Source of the DNA: Rhizobium leucaenae USDA 9039
Lineage (GTDB): Bacteria; Pseudomonadota; Alphaproteobacteria; Rhizobiales; Rhizobiaceae
Assembly: GCF_000426285.1 (NCBI RefSeq)
Contig: NZ_AUFB01000007.1
Location: forward strand, 232,619 to 296,618
DNA: 64,000 bases
Direction: 5' to 3'
In this document: piece after piece, positions 55,570 through 62,620 of the stretch
Position numbering within the stretch: position 1 is the stretch's first letter
Layout: each line of letters opens with the position of its first letter
Notes under the pieces: generated by a model
The model's database searches: none
What the model saw: only the letters and a program-made list of their open reading frames with translations
What the model was told of the DNA's origin: nothing
Translations under genes and position numbers: made by a program

Positions 55570-56287
55570 ACAATTATTTACAGAAGAAAGTGGTGGGCCC
55601 GGAGGGAGGAAGGGCCGTGTACATCCAGAAGTCCTGATTTCCAGAGGCACCCGCTATTCCAAAGCTTTCCGTGCACATGTGCGGGTTCGGCGATGTGTAC
55701 GTTCGTGTTTTGATGGTGTCAACAATTGTCGAAATGGAATGCCTCGGCGGAGGCAGTCGGTCCCGCGTCCCGCCGTTGTCGGCGCTATGCTGACGCTCTT
55801 GCGGCTGCCTCAGGAACCCGCCGAAGCATGCGCGAATTCCCACCGTCCCGCCAAGTGCGGCGCTATGCTGACGGCTCCGATGCGCTCTCCCTTCTTGGAG
55901 TCCACCGCAACGCCCGTAGCCGGAACCCGGCAGGGGTAGCCTTGCTCCTTTCCACGACGAATCTCCCTCGCTTCGGATCGAGCCGCGTGTCTCGATCCGA
56001 TCGCCTACGGCGACCGCTCCTCCCGATTAGTCGTGGAACCTTTTCGCTCGGTGACGACAGCCCAGCGCGCTCGACACGGCCTACGGCCTGCGGCATCCCC
56101 CTTGTGGGCATGCCTGTTCGAGCATGGCGCGCTGGACTGACGTCAACCCCTACCTACCGTCGCCCCCGAAACCGGGACATCCTGCTTCCCGTTAGATCCC
56201 CGTTAGATCTGTTTCGATGCCGTCCTGGGCCCGAATTGCGAGATCTGCTATAAAATCATTTTTTTCCAATGACTTAAGGAGATTTCG
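55570..56287. other. 718-bp non-coding, repeat-rich and highly structured stretch
   Basis: No convincing gene. It has a 27-bp imperfect direct repeat (55769-55795 and 55847-55873, sharing the 16-mer CGGCGCTATGCTGACG). A hairpin is formed by CGGATCGAG (55974-55982) and CTCGATCCG (55991-55999). A long cruciform has the arms CCAGCGCG (56062-56069) and CGCGCTGG (56128-56135), with inner stems. CCGTTAGATC occurs twice near 56190. Such density of structure suggests a replication or transfer origin. Confidence 0.5.
55769..55873 (+). repeat. Direct repeat pair, 27 bp, sharing CGGCGCTATGCTGACG
   Basis: Copies at 55769-55795 and 55847-55873, offset 78 bp. Both begin CCCGCC and end with the identical 16-mer; differences are confined to the middle bases. 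Confidence 0.75.
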
Positions 56288-56521
56288 ATGGAGACGAAAA
56301 CGACTGTAATCCGTGGCCTCGCCTTCGACGTCGTCGTCATCGAGACGATGAATCGGGACGCGCGCGGCATCCTGTTCTACGTAGCTCAAGTCCTCCTGCG
56401 AGAACGCAAGACGGGCGCTGAGCGCTTGGTGCGACGTACACGTGTTCCCGGCTCCGGGCAGCACCTTGCGCGCGATGTCCAGCGGCTGGGTGTCCGCGCT
56501 CTCGACGCCTTTGGTTCATGA
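56288..56521 (+). CDS. Small plasmid protein, unknown
   Basis: 77 residues: METKTTVIRGLAFDVVVIETMNRDARGILFY, then a basic C-terminus (RERKTGAERLVRRTRVPGSG). Very good ribosome site TAAGGAGAT 7 bp upstream. It lies between the structured region and the GCAAGGATTC cluster, so it could be a replication-control or DNA-binding protein; this is a guess from position and charge. Confidence 0.55.
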   Translation: METKTTVIRGLAFDVVVIETMNRDARGILFYVAQVLLRERKTGAERLVRRTRVPGSGQHLARDVQRLGVRALDAFGS

Positions 56522-56555
56522 TCAAACTTATTTGATTTTCCCTGAAATATTATTC

Positions 56556-56681
56556 CAAGGATTCAATCCGTGCAGGTGCATCAGCTCAGAGTCAGTCGCA
56601 AGGATTCAATCCTTGCGGGTGCGTTTGGGCGCAAGGATTCGAGCTGTTGAATCCTTGCGCGAATCCTTGCCGCAAGGATTC
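56556..56681. repeat. Cluster of seven GCAAGGATTC half-sites, iteron-like
   Basis: Within 126 bp: an imperfect copy at 56556; a 19-bp palindrome GCAAGGATTCAATCCTTGC (56598-56616); GCAAGGATTC at 56631-56640 facing GAATCCTTGC at 56649-56658; GAATCCTTGC at 56661-56670 facing GCAAGGATTC at 56672-56681. It lies between genes in the plasmid-like segment, followed by an AT-rich patch (56700-56760). Likely binding sites for a replication or copy-control protein. Confidence 0.8.
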
Positions 56682-56803
56682 AGACATGCATTTCCATTGC
56701 GACTTAATTAGTTTCTACTAACTTATAGTAGTATGAAATTCCTGGACTATTTCGTTTCAGCTTGATCTCTTTAGCGCGTCATCAACAGAGGAGGCCCAAG
56801 GCC

Positions 56804-57034
56804 ATGACAACGAAATCCGGTGCTATCACGAAGGTCATCAAGGCGTTCGACACCTTCCGAGAGGCATACGACCAATACGTGCAAACGGTGGACACCGCCT
56901 TGCCTAGCGACGTCGAGGACGATGCGTTGCGAGAGCGGATTGCTTCGCTCGTCATCGGGTCCGGTGACGTCGGCCTCTACCTGCGAGACTACGGCTACAC
57001 CGTCGATAGCCTGCGGTCGCTGGCAGGTCAGTAA
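56804..57034 (+). CDS. Small plasmid protein, unknown
   Basis: 76 residues, acidic, helical: ITKVIKAFDTFREAYDQYVQTVDTALPSD, ending GDVGLYLRDYGYTVDSLRSLAGQ. Ribosome site GAGGAGG before ATG 56804. First gene after the repeat cluster; starts a run of four small rightward genes. No family recognised. Confidence 0.58.
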   Translation: MTTKSGAITKVIKAFDTFREAYDQYVQTVDTALPSDVEDDALRERIASLVIGSGDVGLYLRDYGYTVDSLRSLAGQ

Positions 57035-57102
57035 CCGTAAAACTGGCTCCCGGCGGCGTATGTCGCCCGGAGCCATCCCAGAGACCAACAGGAGACACCG
57101 AC

Positions 57103-57360
57103 ATGCAGACACCCGATTGGAAACCAACGGCGAAGACGTGCGGGAACACGTGGCCAGATGCGGGCGGAGTATGGACGTCGTGCGGGGGGCCGCTCCTCGA
57201 ATGGAAGCAGCACTATCCCGACACGCGGGCGCTCATGATGACGTGCTGGCACTGCCGGGAGTGCGGAAACGACTCCTTCAAAGCGAAACCCGCACCCGGC
57301 AGCCCCGCCGCACTGGCCCGCGCGGCGACCCTTCAAACGTCAACAACGGCAGGAGCATGA
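57103..57360 (+). CDS. Small cysteine-rich plasmid protein
   Basis: 85 residues. Has the metal-binding-looking block CWHCRECG plus earlier cysteines at CGNTW and SCGGP. Ribosome site AGGAGA before ATG 57103. No family recognised; a zinc-bound fold is likely from the C-x2-C-x2-C pattern. Confidence 0.55.
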   Translation: MQTPDWKPTAKTCGNTWPDAGGVWTSCGGPLLEWKQHYPDTRALMMTCWHCRECGNDSFKAKPAPGSPAALARAATLQTSTTAGA

Positions 57361-57361
57361 C

Positions 57362-57754
57362 GTGCACGACATGCAGAAAATACAGAAGGTCGAGATGGGC
57401 ATGGAGGAGCCATGGTTCAAAAACCACGAATTCGCCGACATATTCGACGGTAGGGCTGACGTCGATACGGTCGAAGGGACAAGCATCGTTATCAGGATCG
57501 ATGACGGGCTTCTCGACCTTGTGGAACTCACAGTCGCTCAATTTCACGGCGATGACGAGTGGGTATGGGACACGCCGGATTCCTACGGATGGGCCAGAGA
57601 CATCGACGCCGCGAAAACGGCAGCGATGAAGCGAGGGTGGCACGAAGCCATGCTTCGCCTCCGCGAAGAGATGGCAACCGAGGTCGTAGATCCGCTGGAC
57701 AGGATCGCAAAGACGTCGGCGGCTGCCGTCCGGAAACACAGAGAACAGGGGTGA
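57362..57754 (+). CDS. Small plasmid protein, unknown
   Basis: 130 residues, strongly acidic first half (FADIFDGRADVDTVEGTSIVIRIDDGLLDLVELTVAQ), helical second half. GTG start at 57362 has AGGAG 7 bp upstream; ATG 57371 is the alternative. The gene begins 1 bp after the previous stop, indicating an operon. Confidence 0.58.
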   Translation: MHDMQKIQKVEMGMEEPWFKNHEFADIFDGRADVDTVEGTSIVIRIDDGLLDLVELTVAQFHGDDEWVWDTPDSYGWARDIDAAKTAAMKRGWHEAMLRLREEMATEVVDPLDRIAKTSAAAVRKHREQG

Positions 57755-57757
57755 GTG

Positions 57758-58012
57758 ATGGAATACGAAGACAAAGTCGAGCGGAAGCTGAAAGAGATTC
57801 TTTCCGGGAAGATTGCCGCCGAGAAGATGCCCGGCTCCACGACTGAGTGCGCTGCGCTCGCCCTGGTGCTGGGGCACCCAGAAGGACTGACATCGCTAAG
57901 CCGGCTGGATTGCTGGGGCTACCTGCGGGATCAGGATGTCACGATGGTCCGCCGCCTCTGCGGCGAGTACCAACATGAGATCCGGGAATGGGAATGCCGC
58001 CGGACGGGCTGA
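57758..58012 (+). CDS. Small plasmid protein, unknown
   Basis: 84 residues: MEYEDKVERKLKEILSGKIAAEKM, then LVLGHPEGLTSLSRLDCWGYLRDQDVTMVRRLCGEYQHEI. Starts 3 bp after the preceding stop. Last of the rightward run; a repeated element with GGTTACTACC follows directly. Confidence 0.55.
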   Translation: MEYEDKVERKLKEILSGKIAAEKMPGSTTECAALALVLGHPEGLTSLSRLDCWGYLRDQDVTMVRRLCGEYQHEIREWECRRTG

Positions 58013-58034
58013 CGTCCACTTCAGCCCTGTTGGC

Positions 58035-58105
58035 GGGTGGGTTACTACCCGCTGACGTCGTCCGGACGCGCTGTGCGGCCTCCGCTGACGTCCCCATTTT
58101 TGAAT
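58035..58105 (+). repeat. Plasmid repeat element, copy A
   Basis: Begins GGGTGGGTTACTACCCG, includes GACGCGCTG and ends CGTCCCCATTTTTGAA. A diverged copy is at 59952-60024 in the same order. It includes a small hairpin GCGGGT...ACCCGC and ends in a T-run, so it may act as a terminator as well as a binding site. Confidence 0.7.
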
Positions 58106-58113
58106 TCAGGCCG

Positions 58114-58329
58114 TTAGGCCGGGTTTTCGAGCCCCGACCTCCGCCCGGCGACCAAGTCGTAGAGGGCGACGACGGCGTCAGCCAGAGCCTCGACGTCGGC
58201 CTTGGCCGGGGTGCCGTCGCTCGACAGCAGCTCGATGTAGACGGCGTCGAGCGCATCGAGGCGCTGCCGCTGCGCCGACGTCAGATGATCGAGGATCGCC
58301 CCGGCATCGGCTTTCAGTTCCATTCTCAT
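58114..58329 (-). CDS. Small plasmid protein, unknown
   Basis: 71 residues, helical and acidic: LKADAGAILDHLTSAQRQRLDALDAVYIELLSSDG. The ATG overlaps the previous stop (ATGA, 58326-58329), with AGGAG upstream. Last gene of the leftward operon. Confidence 0.55.
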   Translation of the reverse strand: MRMELKADAGAILDHLTSAQRQRLDALDAVYIELLSSDGTPAKADVEALADAVVALYDLVAGRRSGLENPA

Positions 58330-58997
58330 TGTCTTCTCCTTCTACTTCCTGCCGGGACCCGGCCGGCTTCCTCTTCGACGTCGTCCTCGACGTCCGGCTC
58401 CATCTCTGGAGTCGGGGACGGCGGCGGCTCCTGCTCGCGGATGCTCTCGACGCGCGCAGCAGTGAGCGCGCGCTGCACGAGCTCCGCCGGTCCCGCTCCG
58501 ATGCCAAGGACTCTGAGCTGGCTGCGGTCGTCGCTCGCGGATTGCTTGCGTAGCCATTCATGCACAACAGACGGCAGACGCCGTTCGAGAGCGAGGCGGG
58601 CTTCCTCGCGGCGTCGCGGCGACGGCGAGCCCAGCTCGTGGACCAGGCGTCGCCACGACTTGAGAGCCGGCCGCAAGCGCGGCGTGGGCGTCTCGGACGT
58701 CGCGAGGACGGCATCCGGCTGCGGATCGAGACCGCGCTCGCGAGCCCAAGCGTCGCGCCCCAGCGTGTACCCCGGCGGCGGGTCGTACCGCGTCCGGAGT
58801 CGCGGACGAAGAGCGACGTCGAATACCGGCTCGCTCGGCTGTGCGAGAGCGAGCGCGGCAGACAGCAGCGTCAGGAGCTGTAGCAGCGTCTTCGTCGCCG
58901 GGTCACTCCGGCGTTCGCGGCGTCGAGCGAGGTCGCGGCGCATTTCGTCGATACATGTCCGACGTCGCCGCTCTCGTCTCTTCGAATCCTCGTTCAT
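58326..58997 (-). CDS. Plasmid protein with one hydrophobic segment, unknown
   Basis: 223 residues. Very basic N-terminus (MNEDSKRRERRRRTCIDEM), one membrane-like segment (TLLQLLTLLSAALALAQ), an Arg-rich middle (PRLRPALKSWRRLVHEL) and an acidic C-terminal stretch (EMEPDVEDDVEEEAG). The N-in membrane layout would suit a transfer accessory protein. GAGGGG ribosome site. No family recognised. Confidence 0.55.
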   Translation of the reverse strand: MNEDSKRRERRRRTCIDEMRRDLARRRERRSDPATKTLLQLLTLLSAALALAQPSEPVFDVALRPRLRTRYDPPPGYTLGRDAWARERGLDPQPDAVLATSETPTPRLRPALKSWRRLVHELGSPSPRRREEARLALERRLPSVVHEWLRKQSASDDRSQLRVLGIGAGPAELVQRALTAARVESIREQEPPPSPTPEMEPDVEDDVEEEAGRVPAGSRRRRQ

Positions 58998-59005
58998 GAT
59001 ACCCC

Positions 59006-59422
59006 TCACGGCTGCTGGCAGATCGGCACGGACTTGTCGGCGTCGGAATCGCAAGGCGGGCAGTCCGCGCCGAACCCGGCGAGCGCGTTCATCTTGGCGC
59101 AGCTAGCGACCGTCTGCCCGGCGAGGTGCTTCGACATCCTCTGTCCGTCCGAACTGACGGACCAGGCGCCGGGCGGGACGTCCCGAAGGTAGCCGCCGAG
59201 GTGGAGCTGCGCGAGCAGCGCCGCGTCCTCTCCGTTCGGACTGCGGACGTTATCCTGTCGGTAGAGCATCAAGGCCCCGCCGATCTGCTGTTCCTGCTGC
59301 GCGACCGCGACCAGCTCGGCGCGGAGGCGGGCGTCGGCCCAATGGTGGCCGCCAAGCCAGAGGAGGAGCGTCAGGGCGGCGAAAATGACGATAGCGATTG
59401 CGCCAAGGATGAGCTGATACAT
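59006..59422 (-). CDS. Pilin-like / membrane-anchored periplasmic protein
   Basis: 138 residues. Starts MYQLILGAIAIVIFAALTLL, a hydrophobic N-terminal helix, then an amphipathic stretch (AELVAVAQQEQQIGGALMLYRQDN) and a C-terminal part with cysteines (ASCAK, CPPCDSD, PICQQP) able to form a disulfide loop. This outline resembles type IV pilins and shufflon-type minor pilins, though a clear prepilin cleavage Gly-Phe/Glu site is not seen. AGGAGGTC ribosome site. Confidence 0.5.
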   Translation of the reverse strand: MYQLILGAIAIVIFAALTLLLWLGGHHWADARLRAELVAVAQQEQQIGGALMLYRQDNVRSPNGEDAALLAQLHLGGYLRDVPPGAWSVSSDGQRMSKHLAGQTVASCAKMNALAGFGADCPPCDSDADKSVPICQQP

Positions 59423-59430
59423 GGGACCTC

Positions 59431-59850
59431 CTACGCAATAAAAAATCGAACGACCGACGTCACGTACTGGCCGCTCTGGGTGTCATGCACGAGAATGTTG
59501 AAAGTGAAGTCCCCTGTAGTCAGAGGCTGCCCCGAGAAGACGCCTGTCGCGCTGTTGAAGACGACACCCGCAGGGAGCGTATTCCCATTCGCAAAAGCGA
59601 ATTCGTACTGCTCGGAGCCGCCGTCGATAGTCGGGGCAAGCGACATGGACGTACCGCGAGGGAACGTCCGCCCGTTACCGTCATAGGAAATCGAGAGCGG
59701 CCCCGGAGCCACGACCGGTGGCGGTTCTGCCGTCACGGGAGCGGTGATCGTTCCCGTCGTCGCCGACCGCCACAGGATGCGCGGCTCGTCTGCGCTGGCG
59801 CTGGTCGCGAGCAGCATCGCTATCGCCGCCGTCAATGGAATCCTCCTCAT
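59431..59850 (-). CDS. Secreted single-domain Ig-like (He_PIG/putative Ig) protein
   Basis: 139 residues. Signal peptide MRRIPLTAAIAMLLATSASA. The mature part ends in LPAGVVFNSATGVFSGQPLTTGDFTFNILVHDTQSG, the classic putative-Ig pattern (LPxGLxxxxxTGxxxGTPTxxG). Such domains mediate adhesion or surface interactions. GGAGGG ribosome site. A second protein of the same type is coded at 61421-61774. Confidence 0.72.
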   Translation of the reverse strand: MRRIPLTAAIAMLLATSASADEPRILWRSATTGTITAPVTAEPPPVVAPGPLSISYDGNGRTFPRGTSMSLAPTIDGGSEQYEFAFANGNTLPAGVVFNSATGVFSGQPLTTGDFTFNILVHDTQSGQYVTSVVRFFIA

Positions 59851-59951
59851 GACATCCCTCCGAGTCGTTGCCTTCAGCATGCCCGCCGGCTGGACTCGAG
59901 GCAAACCGGCGCGCGCCGTGGTACCCAAACGAAGGATTCGATGCCGATGCC

Positions 59952-60024
59952 GGGTGGGTTACTACCTGTCGACAACTCGTGGACGCGCTGAGAAGGCCAC
60001 TTCCGGCGTCCCCATTTTTTGAAA
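59952..60024 (+). repeat. Plasmid repeat element, copy B
   Basis: Shares GGGTGGGTTACTACC, GGACGCGCTG and CGTCCCCATTTTTTGAA with copy A (58035-58105), in the same order and spacing. It lies between the relaxase stop and the Ig-like gene start. GGTTACTACC also appears in reverse orientation at 62481-62490. Confidence 0.7.
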
Positions 60025-60082
60025 TTGGCGATTCCGGCAGGTTTTCGGCGTCCAGGTCTCTTGTAGCGGGAACGTCAAAAGC

Positions 60083-61411
60083 TCAGCGCCGTCTCGGCGT
60101 CGGCCTCAGGCCCGGCCCTAGCGAGGGCCTCGACGTCGGCTCCGGGGGCCGAAGCCGCGCCAGCTCCTCCCGAGCGACGTCGCGCTGCGCAGTCGTCTCC
60201 GTCAGGGCATGGTCGATCGACGATGCGCGTTCCTCCGCCTTCCGGAGCGCGGCGTCGGCCGCCGCAGCCTTTTTGAGCGCGGACGACGCCCGTTCGCGTA
60301 GCGCTGTCATGTCGGACTCGACGGCGGCGCGGATGCGTTCGGCTACACGGCTCTGTCGGAAGCCGTCGAATACCGTCCTCAAGATCGACGGCAGCTTCTG
60401 AAGACGAGCCGCCTGCGTTGCTACGCGGGCGGTCTCCTGGCGGACGAAGGACATCATCCCGCGCGCTTTCGCCTGCTCGCGAACGGCGGCGTCGTGGCTG
60501 GCTTTCGCGGCGTCCGTCGCGGCACGGGCCGCGGCGAGCTGTCGTGCCGCTTCCGCGATCGCAGCATCGGCTTCGGCGCGCAGTGCGGCCGCCGTCGTTT
60601 CCGCTGTCGAAACCAGCGTTTCAACCTCCGATTTTTTCGTGACGATGTGCGTCTCGATCTTTGTCCTGACGACGGCAGCCCGTTCTAGCGCGGCTTGCAG
60701 GGCCTTGGCTTGCGCCTTCTCGCGCTGCCATTCGCCGCGCGGCAGGTTCCGGCGACAGGGACCGAGGCGCGCGAGCCCGCAGGGAATGCCGACGACGGCG
60801 TGGTACGAATTCTGCCACTCCCGCATCGCGTCTTTGTACGCGGCGTCGCCCCGCTTCGATATCGTTTTAGAATCCTCGGCGTTGGTTGGACCGGCCGCCA
60901 TCGCAGCGCGCTTGGCGGTCACTCCCGGATGATGCCGCAGCGCTCGCATTTCCGTGTCGTCTGTCGGCACGACATATGCGTGAATATGATAATGAGATTC
61001 GTCCTCGTGACGGACGACCGACTTGAGATCGTTTCCATATTGTGAGCGAAGCCACTCGATCGTGCGCCTTTCCCACACCTCAGCCTCTTTTCGCTTCTCC
61101 GGGTCGTCATGGATTTCATCCATGGTATACGGGTGCGAGGCGATGACGGTGTGGACAGTTTTGTGGTCCTGTCTGAGCTTACGCGGCTTGCCATCCTTGG
61201 GGATCGTCCGGGCGGCATCGGCTGCGGCATCGTGCAGCGCCTCGACATCCGCGACATCCATGCCGTAGACGACGACGGGTGGCTCAGGGTGTGGGACGTG
61301 GATCGAGGCTTCTGGTTTTCGTGACGCCTCCGCAAAAATAAAGGCCGTGCCCCGACCTTGGGCGTCGCCCTTTCGGCTGAAGCTCTCCATATGGATGAAT
61401 TGAAAGCCCAT
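60083..61411 (-). CDS. MobV/Pre-type plasmid relaxase
   Basis: 442 residues. Nicks oriT and leads the strand in conjugative transfer. The metal-binding triad motif is DESHYHIHAYVVP (about residues 138-150). TVHTVIASHPYTMDEI precedes it, and YKDAMREWQNSYHAVVGIPCGLARLGP is characteristic of proteobacterial Pre/Mob proteins. From about 230 to 430 a long Ala-rich coiled coil (KALQAALERAAVVRTKIE...) follows. Start 61411 or 61390. Appears intact. No type IV secretion genes are near, so transfer would need a helper. Confidence 0.82.
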   Translation of the reverse strand: MGFQFIHMESFSRKGDAQGRGTAFIFAEASRKPEASIHVPHPEPPVVVYGMDVADVEALHDAAADAARTIPKDGKPRKLRQDHKTVHTVIASHPYTMDEIHDDPEKRKEAEVWERRTIEWLRSQYGNDLKSVVRHEDESHYHIHAYVVPTDDTEMRALRHHPGVTAKRAAMAAGPTNAEDSKTISKRGDAAYKDAMREWQNSYHAVVGIPCGLARLGPCRRNLPRGEWQREKAQAKALQAALERAAVVRTKIETHIVTKKSEVETLVSTAETTAAALRAEADAAIAEAARQLAAARAATDAAKASHDAAVREQAKARGMMSFVRQETARVATQAARLQKLPSILRTVFDGFRQSRVAERIRAAVESDMTALRERASSALKKAAAADAALRKAEERASSIDHALTETTAQRDVAREELARLRPPEPTSRPSLGPGLRPTPRRR

Positions 61412-61420
61412 GACGCAGGC

Positions 61421-61774
61421 TCACTGTACGTCGGCGGAGGCCGTCGCGGTCGCGGTAGCACCGGTCTCGACGTCACGGATGAGGACGGTCCACGCGTACC
61501 GTCCTGGTATCCGGGGGGACCCGTAGACCGAGCCCAGCGGGCCGAGAACGAGGCCCGACGGCAGCGCCCCGGCGACGAGAGACCACCGGTACGAGCCAGA
61601 GCCGAAGCGAACGGCAGGCAGGAGGACGACTGCCTCGCTGACGTGCCATGCGAACCGCCCCGGTTCGTACGCGATATCGAACTGGGGGCTGGAGACCGGC
61701 GGTGAAAGCGACGTCGCCGAGGCGGTCCCGGCGACCGTCAGGAGCGCGGCGAGAATTCGGAGGGTGGCTGTCAC
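61421..61774 (-). CDS. Secreted single-domain Ig-like protein
   Basis: 117 residues. GTG start at 61774 in a GTGA overlap with the upstream stop. Signal peptide followed by ...GSGSYRWSLVAGALPSGLVLGPLGSVYGSPRIPGRYAWTVLIRDVETGA, again the LPsGLxxxxxGxxxGxPxxxG putative-Ig pattern. Distantly like the 59431 product. It lies immediately upstream of the relaxase gene, an unusual partner for it. Confidence 0.68.
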   Translation of the reverse strand: MTATLRILAALLTVAGTASATSLSPPVSSPQFDIAYEPGRFAWHVSEAVVLLPAVRFGSGSYRWSLVAGALPSGLVLGPLGSVYGSPRIPGRYAWTVLIRDVETGATATATASADVQ

Positions 61775-62028
61775 TGTGCCCCCGCATACTCGAAATCGAC
61801 GCCCTGCACGAAGCCTGCGATGAGCTGGACGCGGGCGAGGAAGGCGTCGTCGCTCATATGCTCATGACCGCCGTTTTTCTCGGTCCTCTCCTGGGAGAAC
61901 GACGCATACCGTTCGGGGTTCTCCCATATGACCGCGTACCATGAAGCCGGCAGCCGGATGACCTTGAGCCTCGCAGGGAACTCAGGACCATGGTTGGTGA
62001 CGACGATCGGCAGATCGTAATCTTGCAT
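61771..62028 (-). CDS. Small plasmid protein, unknown
   Basis: 85 residues, MQDYDLPIVVTNHGPEFPARLKVIRLPASWYAVIWENPERYASF and onward. GGGAGGTG ribosome site. Coupled at both ends to its neighbours. No family recognised. Confidence 0.55.
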   Translation of the reverse strand: MQDYDLPIVVTNHGPEFPARLKVIRLPASWYAVIWENPERYASFSQERTEKNGGHEHMSDDAFLARVQLIAGFVQGVDFEYAGAQ

Positions 62029-62029
62029 G

Positions 62030-62410
62030 TCACACCTCCCGACCGTCTCTGTCCCGCCGACGCGCCAGTTCGGCGTTCAGCACCGCGTCGAGTTCGCGAG
62101 AGGTGATTCCACGCTCGCGGCAGACGTCCTCTCCCAGCGAGAGCGACGCCTCGCGCCAGTCGTCTAGCCATTCGGCGACATAGCCGTAGCGTGGATCGGG
62201 CAGCAGCAGTTCCACAGATTCGCCGATGAGATCGAGTGGGGTCAGGAAGGGCTGGCGGTGCGGGAAACAAGTGGTCGTGGAGTCACGGTGGAGGTCGCGC
62301 CAGGTCGCGGCGAGTTCAGGGTCGTCGCGCAGCATCGTCTGGGAAAGCTTGATACAGACATTGGCGCGACGAAAGTCGAGATCGATGATGGAGTTGACGT
62401 CGGCTTGCAT
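62030..62410 (-). CDS. Small plasmid protein, unknown
   Basis: 126 residues, MQADVNSIIDLDFRRANVCIKLSQTMLRDDPELAATWRDLHRDS, with an acidic-basic alternating C-terminus. ATG 62410 has GGAGGAGG upstream. It begins the leftward operon after a structured non-coding stretch. No family recognised. Confidence 0.55.
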   Translation of the reverse strand: MQADVNSIIDLDFRRANVCIKLSQTMLRDDPELAATWRDLHRDSTTTCFPHRQPFLTPLDLIGESVELLLPDPRYGYVAEWLDDWREASLSLGEDVCRERGITSRELDAVLNAELARRRDRDGREV

Positions 62411-62618
62411 GAGGATCCTCCTCCGGGGAAATCCCGGTGCAAGAATCGTGTGCGCCGGCGGAGAGGGGGACAAGTCCAATGGTAGTAACCGGCTACTGCT
62501 AGCTGCGCTAGCACCGGCCCTTCCGGGGGACTCTCCCGAGGGGCGCTCGCGCGGCGCCTGGCAGGGGCCTTGTCGCCGTCCTCCCGGACGACGAGACCTA
62601 ACGTGTTTTCACGTCAGG
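62411..62618. other. Structured gap between rep remnant and leftward operon
   Basis: 208 bp without a gene. Contains the reversed GGTAGTAACC motif (62481-62490) and an inverted repeat GCTAGC-TGC-GCTAGC (62498-62512). The rep terminator hairpin lies at its end. A candidate place for operon promoter and origin sequences. Confidence 0.5.
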
Positions 62619-62620
62619 TC
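62595..62620 (-). terminator. Hairpin at the rep stop
   Basis: GACCTAACGTG (62595-62605), loop TTTT, CACGTCAGGTC (62610-62620): 11-bp stem with one mismatch, overlapping the rep stop codon. Reads equally on both strands. Confidence 0.6.

Noticed and set aside
55570..55680. Considered as a tRNA or tmRNA attachment site for the element
   Set aside because: No cloverleaf with a GTTCGAATC-type arm could be drawn; the left junction remains undefined.
55726..56253. 175-codon open frame in the structured region
   Set aside because: Arg/Ser/Pro-rich reading across hairpins and direct repeats, no ribosome site, no recognisable domain.
56556..56681. Considered as a CRISPR array
   Set aside because: The repeats are about 10 bp, in both orientations and unevenly spaced; no cas genes in the window.
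57988..59106. 372-codon plus-strand open frame across the pilin-like operon
   Set aside because: Antisense shadow; the minus-strand genes have good ribosome sites and overlapping stops and starts.
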